From contig NC_066580.1 in assembly GCF_024323335.1 (NCBI RefSeq), positions 253,742,977-253,806,976 on the forward strand: DNA of 64,000 bases, given 5' to 3'. Under the pieces are notes generated by a model. The model was not told the DNA's origin, did no database searches, and saw only the letters and a list, made by a program, of their open reading frames with translations. Shown piece by piece: positions 11,352 through 21,790 of the stretch. The first letter of the stretch is position 1. The number at the start of each line of letters is the position of its first letter. This DNA is from Lathyrus oleraceus (taxonomy: Eukaryota > Streptophyta > Magnoliopsida > Fabales > Fabaceae). The translations under genes were made by a program, and so were the position numbers.

Positions 11352-14300
11352 TTAGGCAAAGTATTTCTTGACTGCATCTGCGTTCACATGACGAGTGAAC
11401 TCTTCACCATCCATAGTTGTAAGAATCAATGCACCACCTGAAAAGGCTATCTTAACAACATATGAGCCTTCATAATTAGGAGTCCATTTGCCCCTAGAAT
11501 CTGGTTTAAACAATAAAATCTTCTTGAGCACAAGGTGACCTTCCCTGAACACCTGAGGTCTGACCTTCTTATCAAAAGCTTTCTTCATCCTTTGCTGATA
11601 TAACTGACCATGACACATGGTAGTCAATCTCTTCTCTTCAATTAAATTCAACTGATCAAACCTGGTTTAACACCATACAGCCTCAGTCAACTTGGCTTCC
11701 ATGAGCGCACGTAATGATGGAATCTCAACCTCCACGGGGAGCACAACTTCCATGCCATAAAGAAGTGAGAAAGGGGTTGCCCCTATTGAAGTGCAGATGG
11801 ATGTACGATACCCGTGTAAAGCAAATGGGAGCATCTCATGCCAATCCTTATATGTCACAACCATCTTCTGAATAATCTTCTTGATGTTCTTATTCGCAGC
11901 TTCAAAAACCCCATTCATCTTAGGTCAGTAGGGAGAATAATTATGATGTGCAATCTTGAAGTCTTTACAAAGAGCTTCCACCACACTATTATTCAGGTTC
12001 GATCCATTATCAGTAATGATCTTACTTGGTATACCATAACGACATATAATCTGATTCTTGATAAACCTTACAACAACTTGCTTGGTCACATTCGCATATG
12101 ATGTCGCTTCAACCCATTTTGTGAAGTAATCAATTGCCACCAAAATGAAACAATGTCCATTCGAAGCTTTAGGTTCAATCATGCCAATCATATCAATTCC
12201 CCGCCTAGAGAAGGGCCATGGGGAAGAAATGACGTTCAATAGTGTCGGAGGAACATGAATCTTATCTGCATATATTTCAGACTTGTGGAATTTCTTCACA
12301 AACTTGCAACAGTCAGATTCCATTGTTAGCCAATAGTAACCTGCTCGTAACATCTTCTTCGCCATTGCATGTCCATTGGAATGAGTACCAAAGGAACCTT
12401 CATGGACTTCAGTTATCAATAGGTATGCTTCATGTCTATCCACACATCTGAGCAAAACCATATCGAAGTTTCTTTTGTACAATACATCACCATTCAGGTA
12501 GAAATTGCTGGCTAATCTTCTCAAAGTCTTCTTATCTTTCACAAATGCCCCAGACGGGTAAATCTGACTTTGGAGGAAACACTTGATGTCGTAATACCAC
12601 GACTTTTCGTCTTTGATTTCTTCAACAACAAACACATGAGTTGGCCTATCAAGACACATCACAATCAAATTGGGAACTTCATTCCAATACTTCACTACAA
12701 TCATTGATGCCAACGTTGCAAGAGCATATGTCATCTGGTTCTCATCTCGAGGGATATGATGAAATTCAACCTTGGTAAAGAAAGTTGAAATCCTCATCGC
12801 ATAATCTCTATATGGTATCAAACCGGGTTGATTCGTCTCCCATTCTCCTTTGATCTGATTTACTACCAAAGTTGAATCTCCAAAGACATCTTAATACTTG
12901 ATTCTGAGATTAATGGCCTCTTCAAGCCCCATAATGCAAGCTTCATACTCGGCTATATTATTTGTACACTTGAAAGTCAATCTAGCTGTAAAGGGAAAAT
13001 GCATGCCTTGAGGAGTAATAATCATTGCCCCAATGCCATTACCATACTTATTAACAGCTCCATCAAATACCATGCCCCAACGGGAACCAGGTTCTGGCCC
13101 TTCTTCAAGCAATGGTTCATCACAATCTTTCATTTTCAAGTACAAGATCTCTTCATCAGGAAAGTCATATTGTAATGACTGATAATCTTCAATTGGTTGG
13201 TGAGCCATATGGTCAGCCAAGATACTACCTTTGATTGCTTTCTGAGATCAGTATTCAATATCATACTCTGATAACAACATTTGCCAACGGGAAATCCTCC
13301 CAGTTAAAGAAGGCTTCTCAAAAATATACTTGATTGGATCCATTTTGGATATCAACCAAGTGGTATGATTCAACATATACTGACGCAGACGCTTAGCAGC
13401 CCAAGCCAATGCGCAACAAATCTTTTCTAGCATAGAATACCGAGTATCACAGTCGGTGAATTTCTTACTGAGGTAGTAAATTGCATATTCTTTCTTTCCA
13501 GTTTCATCTTGCTGACCAAGAACACAACCCATACTATCCTCAAGCAAAGTCAAATACATGATCAATGGTCTTCCTTCTACAGGTGGAGACAAGATCGGAG
13601 ATTCAAGCAAATATTCTTTGATACTATCAAAAGCTTTCTGGAAGTCTTCAGTCCAATCACAAGACTGATCTTTCCGAAGAAGCTTGAATATAGGCGCACA
13701 TGTGACAGTCATGTGTGAAATGAATCTTGATATATAATTCAAGCGGCTGAGAAAACCTCTGACTTGCTTCTCAGTCTCGGGTGCAGGCATCTCTTGTATT
13801 GCTTTGACCTTGGCAGGATCAACTTCAATACCCTTCACGCTGACGATAAATCCCAACAACTTACCAGAACGGACACCAAAAGTACACTTATTGGGATTCA
13901 AGCAGAGTTTATTCTTCCTCAAACGCTGGAATATCTTCAACAAATGCTCAATATGTTCAATTTCATCAATTGATTTAGCAATCATGTCATCGACATAAAC
14001 TTCAATCTCTTTATGCATCATATCATGAAAAAGAGTAGTCATTTCTCTTTGGTAAGTTGCACCAACATTCTTCAAACCGAAAGGCATCATTCTATAACAG
14101 AATATTCCCCAAGGTTTAATGAATATGGTCTTCTCCATATCTTCTGGTGCCATCTTGATCCGATTATATCCAGAAAATTCATCCCTAACCGAAAAGACTT
14201 TGAATTTAGTAGTATTGTCTACCAACATATCAATGTGTGGTAGAGGGAAATCATTTTTCAGACTGGCTTTATTCAAATCTCGGTAATCAACACACATGCA

Positions 14301-14814
14301 GACTTTTCCATCTTTCTTTGGCACAGGCACAATATTGGCCACCCATTACGGATATTCAGTGGTCACAAGGAAACCAACATCAATCTGCTTTTGCACTTCT
14401 TCTTTGATCTTCCCTGCCATATCAGGATGCATTCTCCTTAACTTCTGCTTGACTGACGGGCATTCTGGCTTCAACGGAAATCTATGCTCCACAATCTCAT
14501 AATCCAAACCAGGCATGTCTTGATAGGACCAAGCAAACACATCCGAGTACTCTCGAAGAAGATCAACCAACCCCTTCTTCGCATCTGGACACAGTCGAGA
14601 CCCAATCTTGACTTCCTTCACATCATCCTCAGAACCCAAGTTGACTAACTCAATCTGCTCTTCGAACGACTGAATGGCTTTTTCATCATGCTCAAGAAGA
14701 CGAGACAATTCATCACTCACTTCTTCATCACTTTCCTCCTCGGCCTCAAACACAGGGAATTCAAAATTTGGAGAAGGAGAAGGATCATTGTATTAAATGG
14801 GGTTAGAAACCAAC
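11352..14814 (-). pseudogene. Element B pol exon 2: RT, RNase H, aRNH, integrase (broken)
   Basis: The domains in order are an N-terminal acidic leader (VFEAEEESDEEVSDELSRLLEHD, 14346-14760), RT (13248-14342; VDYRDLNKAS, PFGLKN, YVDDMIAKS), RNase H (YAIYYLSKKFTDCDTRYS), aRNH (12891-13220; GSRWGMVFDGAVN), and integrase (11352-12869; DDE residues in RRGIDMIG, ITDNGSN and FEAANKNIKK). Stops interrupt it near 14790 and at 14346, 13248, 12891, 11925 and 11667; most fit single-base changes. The integrase zinc finger has lost both Cys ligands (FHKSE where relatives have CHKCQ). The protein ends with KKYFA, as in element E. Confidence 0.92.
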
Positions 14815-15070
14815 CTGCATAATGATTTGATATTTGATTTTAGAGAAGTGAATTTGTGACCAAACATTATGCAAATGGACAATTATATTGTTTATTTATG
14901 TTTTTTGTGATTACCATTTTCAGAATAAAGCAAAAAAGTAAAAACAAAACATCATAGATGTGGATGAATAGAATTAATTTTATTGATGATCAAATTTGAA
15001 AATGCCCAACAATGTTCACTTCCCCCGTAGGCATAGGAGAAGGATTTTTAAAACAAATAAAAGCAATTAC
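14815..15070 (-). other. Ogre intron between gag-pro and pol (element B), 256 bp
   Basis: Minus strand donor AA|GTAATTGC at 15070 and acceptor ATTATGCAG at 14815. Splicing removes the gag-pro stop and joins AA to G, so the downstream reading frame matches RT. The length equals that of the E intron (256 bp), and the two introns align along their length (for example ATCACAAAAAAC and TCATTATGCAG). An intron at this place is an established Ogre character. Confidence 0.8.
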
Positions 15071-15928
15071 TTAGATTGATGCAAAATAACAGGAACATTA
15101 ACAGCAGTCCAATTGTTGCAAGCCTTTCCATGCGTCACAAAATTGGTGCAGTCTTCCTCTTCGTCATCCTCTAGCACAACAGCTAAGTGTTGTTCATTGC
15201 TGTGAATGAACCCTCCGGACAAAGCATCATCTTTGCAATTCATGGAGATATGCAAAGCCAAATTATGATTCCTACCCTCCTCAGGGAGTTCTTCATCACA
15301 AAATCTAAGATTGTTGCAGGAAGTGATGTTAGCTACAATATGATCAAAGTGATCCACCGTAACATCATGTTCCATAAATGCTTGTTCTAGAACTCACTGC
15401 AGTGCTTCTCTGTACGCTTCTGAATTCATGAGCAGAGACAATACTGAAATCTTTGAGGGGGTTTGGAGCTGCTGCTCCACCATATTAAATTATCTTTTCT
15501 TGATCAAACGGAGTACCTCATCATCAATATTAGCTTTCAAATTGTTGGATTCACCAGACTGACACTTTGAAGCACTAATCAGATCTACAACAGGCACTTC
15601 CACCTTCTTAGTGACAGTTGATTCTTCCTTATCTTTTGGGAACACCGGCCTAAACACTCGACCGCTACAAGTCACTTTAGTAACATCAGCAATGCTCACG
15701 ACACAACTGGTCGTAGGTAATGGAACCTCTTGACCATCTTTCAACATTGTCGCATTGTACTGATACGGAACAGCCTTATCGGATGAATACGGGACTGGAC
15801 CCGCTAACCGTATGACCAACGGTGATACCGATCTCTGACTGATGTTGTTACTATTACTACTATCGTACTGAATGACTACTCTTTCTGGATTCTTGAAAAC
15901 AGGCACTATGACATTCACGTTCATGAGC
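15071..15928 (-). pseudogene. Element B gag-pro C-terminal part, protease core deleted
   Basis: The frame 15490-15924 has the post-nucleocapsid region (GPVPYSSDKAVPYQY, DVTKVTCSGRVFRP), continuing through stops near 15490 and 15400 to EEGRNHNLALHISMNCKDD at about 15240. In C and D that text leads straight into the DTG or DNG protease site. Here it jumps to SGGFIHSNEQHLAVV, which belongs near the C-terminus of the protein. The aspartic protease catalytic region is therefore missing, a deletion of a few hundred codons compared with D. The end (NNWTAVNVPVILHQSK) matches the corresponding end in E. Element C is inserted at the 15928/15929 junction. Confidence 0.85.
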
Positions 15929-16094
15929 TGTCATGCTCGCTAGGCGAAACCCACGTGTTATGCAAACAAAAATAAATAAAAAGAAAACAAAAAAAACAAA
16001 AACAAAAAAAAATTAAATAAATAAATAAATAAATAAAAGAAAAAATCTCAGACTTGGACCTCTCTCAAAAGCCCACTAAGCTACCAATATTAGG

Positions 16095-16104
16095 CTATAA
16101 ATAC
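16095..16104 (+). promoter_or_regulatory. TATA box in LTR C
   Basis: CTATAAATAC lies about 165 bp into the LTR, followed by an AAACCCTAAC telo-box near 16240. The short U3 and long R-U5 arrangement matches element D. Confidence 0.65.
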
Positions 16105-17053
16105 TAGAGTTTTCATTGAAACAAAACTCTATACAAAACCTGGAGAGAAACCTAGACAGAGAGAGTGAGAATTAATCTGCAGCAACCTCCAGGCAACTCT
16201 GAAAGGTTCATTCTGACTCACACACTTTCAGCTCAAGCAAACCCTAACATTGGTTTGCAAATCCAACCGTGCCATTTGATTTCAACTGATCTCTCCAATC
16301 AGGTTTGCCCTTATTCCCATTACCTTTGTGCTTTGGAGTTGAATACTCTGAATGTTTGAGGTATGATGGATGAATTTCATTAGGTTTTTGCCCACGGGTT
16401 CATAATTATGTATGAAAGTAAAAATAATGCCTTAAATGCTTAATCGTTTAATTTCTGAAGTGTATGCCACAGGGTTTGAGGTTTTTGAAACCATACTGTT
16501 ATCCATGAAAAATCTAAAACCCGCAGGCGCTCGCTAGCACCTTCGCTAGGCGAGCACGCAGCGACGCTTCGCCAAGCCTTCGCTAGGCGAGACAGTAGCG
16601 ATCACGACAGTAGCATTTGCTTTTTTCTGTTTTGCTCTAATCTGACTTACGTTTGTCATAGCATGTTTTCTCTTAATCCTTATCGTGTTTCACTAACCCT
16701 TTTGTTGAGTTTTTGTGAATGCTCACATGACTTTTGCAGGGATAGCTCGCTGGATATTCCACTTTGCTTGTGGGATACCATTTGGGAGATTTATTCTGAT
16801 TGCCTTGTTGGCACGTTTACTTTATACATGTTTGTTTTGTATGTGTTCGTATCCCCACAGGTAGCGCGGTTCCTTCGTCAAGGACTGCCTTTTTGCATGA
16901 GCATCCCTAACCCTACCAACTTATTGATTTTTCTTCTCCTAAGAACACGTTAACTCCTTCTACTACAGGCGAGTAAGTCTCCAAAGGTCGAGCATCCGGT
17001 AGATTGCGTAGTAACGCCGTTCGTCCAAAACCCAATCCATAACCCCGTAGTTA

Positions 17054-17200
17054 GCCGAACTACGGCTTGCTCTGATTCTCATTCCAGATGAGATACGTAG
17101 GCATAAGACGCGATGTCTTAGCGAGCACAATTACCCTTAACCCCTAGGTAGCCGAGCTACGAAGACTCTGATTCTCATATTCAGATGAGATACGTATGCA
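17054..17200 (+). other. U5 two-hairpin module, two copies (element C)
   Basis: Copy 1: GCCG-AACTA-CGGC (17054-17066), then TCTCAT/ATGAGA (17077-17082 with 17088-17093), then TACGTAGGCA. Copy 2: GCCGAGCTAC (from 17151), then TCTCAT/ATGAGA (17173-17178 with 17185-17190), then TACGTATGCA. Element E has one copy with a different stem, TACCTT/AAGGTA, ahead of the same R-TAGGC tail. Confidence 0.6.
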
Positions 17201-17464
17201 GTGGATGCGACATCCGTGCGAGTCATTTTCTTTTGACCCTTTTTTTTAGTAAATAACACATTAGATAAACCCACACCCTTTAGACAAGAACTACAAAAGT
17301 GGATCCCGTATAGTACTACGGATGCGTAGGGGTGCTAATACCTTCCCTTCGCATAATCGACTCCCGAACCCAAGATTTGGTTGCGAGACCCTGTCTTGTC
17401 CTTTCCTTTTTCCAGGTTTACTTCGAGCGTTTCCTTTCCCTCCTTTGGGATAAATAACGCACGG

Positions 17465-17473
17465 TGGCGACTC
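17465..17473 (+). other. U5 half copy of the primer binding site (element C)
   Basis: TGGCGACTC, the first nine bases of the primer site, sits 67 bp upstream of the real site and just after GGATAAATAACGCACGG. The same arrangement occurs in D (23386) and E (42221, 55920), and in altered form in fragment F. Confidence 0.6.
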
Positions 17474-17531
17474 TCCTGTCTTTCTTCGCCGGTTGTTTTT
17501 TTTCGCATTCCATTTTTCAGGTTGCGACAAC

Positions 17532-17549
17532 TGGCGACTCTGCTGGGGA
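17532..17549 (+). other. Primer binding site of element C (tRNA-Arg type)
   Basis: TGGCGACTCTGCTGGGGA begins two bases after the LTR end. This primer site is the one known for Ogre elements. Confidence 0.9.
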
Positions 17550-18651
17550 CCCGGTTTCCCTAAGCGAGTCCCTCCTAGCTTTTGTAGGTTGTTTGTTTAT
17601 TAGGTGTTTATTCTTTTGTACAGTTATTTATCTTTCAGCATTTACCTGCTTTATTGCATTGTGTACATATGACTGTCGTATCAGCTGGTTCTGTTTGTGA
17701 GATGAGTTCTATACCCGAACTTGAGTGCACTTAGGATATGAGAATAGCATAGTCTTGTTGACTTGTGTGGAGTTATTCCTTAGCAAGTTGACTTGCAAGC
17801 CCATTCACTTGGTGGAGGTCATGTTGGGATCAATAATGTCACACAAGTAAGTTGTGGTTAGACATTACTTTTTCCAATATAGACCTTAGAAGCCAAGGAA
17901 CTTAGTTTACCAAACCCATCTTGGCCTATTCGTAGGACGTAGTGCGAAAGCCGTTCAAGTGTAAGATTTGATACGATTGTTACGCGATACTACACTCATA
18001 AGAGTCTCTCTTGAGAATATTTTTGGAATACGAGTAGTCGTTCCTCCGATAATATCCGAAAGATGGGATTATGACTATGGGAACCTTTTGTAGAACATGT
18101 TTGGCAGGTTTAAACCTTAGTACACTCCCTTTGGGTGGTTCTTAACCTAAACTCCATGCTCGTGACTTGCAACAAACCCTTGATTCATGGTTGATCCGTT
18201 CAGGTATCCTTAATATCAATGAAACTTGGGTGTTGATAAGGTGTAAACCATAATCCACCAAAAATGGATGGTTGATATTAAGGATAACATGGTCCATCCC
18301 ATGACCTTTGTTTGGTGTGCTTTGCTTGATCCTCTTAATTTCTCTCCAGGCAGTGCAACCTGACAGATGTTCAAGCGGATCCAGCAATTCTGATTGACAT
18401 GCCATTGCATTGCATAACATCATCTGCATATTTGCATCCAACATCTCATGCTTATTCATTTGCAGGGTATTCCCTTTTTAAGGGGGGGCCTTAAAATCGA
18501 ATAAGTAGTGCATCGCATACCATACATACTAACCCTTGTTTGTTTTGCAGGTGTCACCGCAGTGTCTAATGTTTGTTCCCTGTTGCAGGCAGTTATTGGT
18601 CCCAAGCGAGTTCACAGGTACCCGACAAAGGAAAACCGTCCACGACTAGCA
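17550..18651 (+). other. Leader of element C, structured, non-coding
   Basis: No convincing ORF1. It contains a leader hairpin (17704-17722: GAGTTC-TATACCC-GAACTT) and a perfect 15 bp inverted repeat (TATCCTTAATATCAA at 18205-18219 with its complement at 18272-18286) around a 52-base loop. Much of the leader aligns with the E leader, which keeps the same words (GTCTTGTTGACT, GGTGGAGGTCATGTTG). Confidence 0.7.
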
Positions 18652-20712
18652 ATGGACCAGATACAGAAAGAACTGGCTGATATGCGTGAAAGGATGGATC
18701 AGTTCATGACATTGATGACTGGTATGGCAGAAGGCCAGGCGAAGCTGAAGGAATTGGTTGAGCAACCGAGGCCCGATCCAGAGGTGGAAATACCAAGTGC
18801 TGAGGGGAACCCTGGTAACCCTGGGAACGCTGATAACCCTGTGAACACTGGAAACGCGGGTAACGCAAATGTTGATGGAAACCCGGGTAATGTTGGCAAC
18901 ACGGGAAATGTTGGGAATGGTATTGGCGGAAGGTACAATGTGAATCAAGGGATTCGGATTAACGGGCACCCCGTTACTGAAGATTATCAGTATGATCAAT
19001 TTTCTTTGCATGACGAGGCCCTCGAGACCACTCGCCGTATGGATGAGCTTGCTGAGAAGCTCAAATCTTTGGAGTCTCAAAATTCCTTAGGTTTTGATGT
19101 CACCAATCTTTGTCTGGTTCAGGGAGTAAGGATCCCTCACAAGTTCAAACCCCCTAATTTTGAGAAATACAACGGGGCTTCTTGCCCACGCACTCATCTC
19201 CAATCTTATCTGGGAAGGTTGGGAGCTCACACTGAAGATGAAAAGCTGTGGATGTACTATTTTGAAGACAGTTTAATTGGAGTTTCTCATGAATGGTATT
19301 CTCATTTGTCTCGTACTACCATCAAGAGCTGGAAAGACTTGGTAGAGGCTTTTGTCAAGCAATATCAATACAACTTGGACATGGCTCCAAATCGGACCGT
19401 GTTGCAAGGAATGTCTCAGACTGCCAAGGAAACCTTTAGAGAATATGCTCAGCGTTGGAGACAGATTGCTGCATCCATCCAACCCCCTATGTCTGAAAGG
19501 GAGATGGAGGACATGTTCATGAACACTCTTCAAGGCAATTATATCAAGAGATTGGTTGCTTGCCCGTCAATCAACTTTGCAAAGATAGTGATTGCTGGAG
19601 AAAGGATCGAGAGTCTGTTGAAGATGGGCCGAATTCAAGACAACAGTGCTTCCAACTCATCAGTTCCTAAGAAACCGTTTGCTGGTAACGGTCAGCGAAG
19701 AAGAGAAGGTGAGACAAGCGTTGTATATGCCGACAGAGGCAGGGGCAGAGGACGCCCTAATTATTATCAAGATCAAGTGGCCGCAGTCACTATTCCAACA
19801 CCTGTTCCTCAACCACAGTATCATCCGCAACAGCAACCCAGGTACAACAATCAACAACAAGGAGGTAATCCGGGTAAGCAGAGACCCTATCAACAACGTC
19901 CAAGGCAGGCGGACCGGGTCATTGAGCCAATCCCAATGCCTTATTCTGTATTACTTCCCAAGCTGATTGACATGAATCTAGTTATGTTGAGAACTCTGGC
20001 CCCACCGGTCGATCCCAACAATTTGCCTAGAGGTTATGATGTCAACGCCAGATGTGCTTTTCACTCCAACGCACCTGGCCATACTACAGATAATTGCAAG
20101 GCTCTCCAGCTAAAGGTACAAGATTTGAGAGATGCCCAGGCCATCAATTTTTCTCCAGTGCCTAATGTTATCCAAAACCCGATGCCAACTCACGGCGGGC
20201 AGAGGATTAATGTTGTTGATAATGGGGAAACTTTGAATTTGGTTTCTGATGTGACTAAAGTGAAGACTTCTCTATCGGTGGTCAAAGACCGACTCTTGAA
20301 AGGACGGATTTTCTCGGGCTGTGAGGAAGAGTGCAGAAATTGTCAAGACGCCGAGAACGGATGTGATAGTTTGAGAAGGGGTATTCAGCAACTGATAGAT
20401 GAAGGTTGTCTTCAGTTCGATCAGACTCGTCCAGTGAAGAATGATGTGTCGACACTAACGTTTTATTTCACTCCTGAAGAAATATATATTCCCGAGAGAC
20501 CCGCTCCGACAACAATATATTTCCTAGAAAGTTCAGCACCAATTTACTCTGACAACCCTCAACCAACTTGGATTGGTCCGGTCACCATCACGGTACCAGG
20601 ACCTGTTCCGTATGAGAAAGACAGTGCTATCCCTGGCACTATGGGGCTGATATCTACTGCCAGGGGCAGAAATTTAACGAAGAAGACATTGACATTGGTA
20701 GCTCCGCTGTAG
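18652..20712 (+). CDS. Gag of element C (first part of gag-pro), frame lost near 20633
   Basis: Structural protein of the virus-like particle. ATG 18652 is chosen because MDQIQKELADMRERMD aligns with the gag start of D; the frame is open upstream to 18508 without a better ATG. In order: a coiled-coil-like N-terminus, a low-complexity run of NPGN/GN repeats (about residues 55-95), the capsid-type domain (PRTHLQSYLGRLGAHTEDEKLW, ETFREYAQRWRQIA), an Arg/Gly/Gln-rich stretch, a zinc-knuckle-like CAFHSNAPGHTTDNC, and a second Cys cluster (GCEEECRNCQDAENGC). A one-base deletion at about 20633 (CCTGG where related text implies one more T) throws the last 26 codons out of frame to a stop at 20710. 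Otherwise the gag frame is intact. Confidence 0.85.
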   Translation: MDQIQKELADMRERMDQFMTLMTGMAEGQAKLKELVEQPRPDPEVEIPSAEGNPGNPGNADNPVNTGNAGNANVDGNPGNVGNTGNVGNGIGGRYNVNQGIRINGHPVTEDYQYDQFSLHDEALETTRRMDELAEKLKSLESQNSLGFDVTNLCLVQGVRIPHKFKPPNFEKYNGASCPRTHLQSYLGRLGAHTEDEKLWMYYFEDSLIGVSHEWYSHLSRTTIKSWKDLVEAFVKQYQYNLDMAPNRTVLQGMSQTAKETFREYAQRWRQIAASIQPPMSEREMEDMFMNTLQGNYIKRLVACPSINFAKIVIAGERIESLLKMGRIQDNSASNSSVPKKPFAGNGQRRREGETSVVYADRGRGRGRPNYYQDQVAAVTIPTPVPQPQYHPQQQPRYNNQQQGGNPGKQRPYQQRPRQADRVIEPIPMPYSVLLPKLIDMNLVMLRTLAPPVDPNNLPRGYDVNARCAFHSNAPGHTTDNCKALQLKVQDLRDAQAINFSPVPNVIQNPMPTHGGQRINVVDNGETLNLVSDVTKVKTSLSVVKDRLLKGRIFSGCEEECRNCQDAENGCDSLRRGIQQLIDEGCLQFDQTRPVKNDVSTLTFYFTPEEIYIPERPAPTTIYFLESSAPIYSDNPQPTWIGPVTITVPGPVPYEKDSAIPGTMGLISTARGRNLTKKTLTLVAPL

Positions 20713-21518
20713 ACAATGTTGGAGGAATTGGTGGCTTCACTCGCAGTGGACACCTATTTGCACCATCAACATTGCGCACGAATGCTGAAGCTGAGGCAGC
20801 TGCCAAGGCTAAAGGAAAACAGGTATCCACCGAAGAGGTTACTACCGAGGAAGCTCCTCCTAAGACCGCATTCGAGAAGGAAGTGGATGAGTTTGTGAGG
20901 ATTATCCAGAAAAGTGACTACAAGGTAGTCGACCAGCTAAATCAGACACCCTCAAAGATCTCCATTCTCTCACTATTGATGTGCTCTGAGGCACACAGAG
21001 CAGCCTTGTTGAAAGTACTGAATATGGCTTATGTTCCCCCAGAGATAACTGTTGAGCAGCTGGAGTCGGTAGTTTCGAATCTACACACTAGCCATGTGCT
21101 AGGTTTCACCGATTATGACCTAACATCTGAGGGCAGGAATCACAATAAAGCCTTGCATATCACAATGGAATGCAAAGGGACAGTGCTTTCCCGTGTTTTG
21201 GTTGATACAGGTTCTTCTCTGAATGTTCTCCCAAAGAAAGCCTTAACGAAGTTGGATTGCGATGACGCCACCCTGAGGCTGAGTAATTTAGTTGTAAGGG
21301 CTTTTAATGGCTCTAAGCGAGCTGTTTGTGGCGAAGTTGAGTTTCCAGTTAAGATTGGACCGCAGGTATTCAAGAGTACCTTTTATGTGATGGATATCCA
21401 GCCTGCCTATAGCTGTCTGCTAGGTCGACCCTGGATTCATGCTGCCGGTGCTGTTACTTCTACTCTCCACCAGAAGCTCAAATATGGACTAGAAGGTCAG
21501 ATCGTCACCGTCTGTGGT
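20634..21518 (+). pseudogene. Protease region of element C, continuing in the shifted frame, cut by element D
   Basis: After the frameshift at about 20633 the original gag-pro frame continues open to 21518. It includes FTRSGHLFAPSTLR, NKALHITMECKGTVLSRVL and the aspartic protease site VDTGSSLNVLP (DTG at 21204-21212), then the flap and second-half text YSCLLGRPWIHAAGA. The protease would cut the polyprotein during particle maturation. The catalytic triad is intact. The apparent residues after 21518 belong to the LTR of element D. The 5 bases before that LTR are GTGGT (21514-21518). Confidence 0.88.
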
Positions 21519-21780
21519 TGTCATACCCAAAAATTTGCCCGTCAATATTACAAGGCATTTTTTAAGGCACTCCAACTTATTTTTCAAGGCCTTGATCTTA
21601 AAGGAACCAAGACCCTGCACACAGATGGCCAAATCCAGAAAATGGCCTAAACTGGCCTGCTCGCTAGGCGAGCAACTCCTTCGCCTAGCGAACCCTTCGC
21701 TACGCCACTCGCCTAGCGAAGCTTGCGAATACCAGAAAATTCTGGGCTTCATTCTGAGCCCATCAGGTCACAAAAATTAT

Positions 21781-21790
21781 TATAAATAGC
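21781..21790 (+). promoter_or_regulatory. TATA box in LTR D
   Basis: TATAAATAGC lies about 260 bp into the LTR. Downstream are telo-box-like AAACCCTAG and AAACCCTAAC at about 21833-21855. Confidence 0.65.

Larger units (their letters stand above)
6585..15928 (-). mobile_element. Element B: Ogre-type Ty3/gypsy retrotransposon, decayed and interrupted at both ends
   Basis: On the minus strand: C-terminal gag-pro (15928-15071), an intron (15070-14815), RT, RNase H, a second RNase H-like domain and integrase (14814-11352), a 3' UTR, a polypurine tract, and a 3' LTR starting TGTAAGACCCCAATTTT at 9551. RT before integrase shows Ty3/gypsy, and the second RNase H and the intron point to Ogre/Tat. 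Element A cuts the 3' LTR at 6585 and element C cuts gag-pro at 15928, so the remainder lies outside the window. Its LTR start, intron and 3' hairpins closely resemble those of element E, so B represents the coding-type relative of E. Confidence 0.9.
15929..17529 (+). repeat. 5' LTR of element C (1,601 bp)
   Basis: It runs from TGTCATGCTCGC to TTGCGACA, two bases before the primer site. It contains a TAAA microsatellite (16011-16037), a TATA box, two clusters of GCTCGCTAGGCGAGC-like palindromes (15931-15947 and about 16525-16610), and a double copy of the U5 hairpin module (17054-17200). No gene is present. Confidence 0.88.
15929..21518 (+). mobile_element. Element C: Ogre/Tat-type Ty3/gypsy retrotransposon, 5' half
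   Basis: The order is LTR (15929-17529), tRNA-Arg-type primer site, leader of about 1.1 kb, gag and protease, then an abrupt break at 21518/21519 where the LTR of element D begins. No large ORF lies between the primer site and gag, so C lacks the ORF1 seen in D. The leader is similar over several hundred bases to that of E. The 5 bases before the LTR are TGAGC (15924-15928); the other copy is not in the window. The pol half would lie beyond the right edge if the nest is intact. Confidence 0.9.

Noticed and set aside
17532..17549. tRNA gene
   Set aside because: TGGCGACTCTGCTGGGGA complements a tRNA 3' end as a primer site; there is no cloverleaf around it here or at 23462, 42302 and 56001.
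18508..18651. Gag of C starting at 18508
   Set aside because: The first codon is GTG and the leader part lacks similarity to the D gag; ATG 18652 fits the alignment better.
21514..21789. 91-codon ORF at the start of LTR D, also at 34422-34676
   Set aside because: It is LTR sequence with palindromes, and its opposite strand is equally open.
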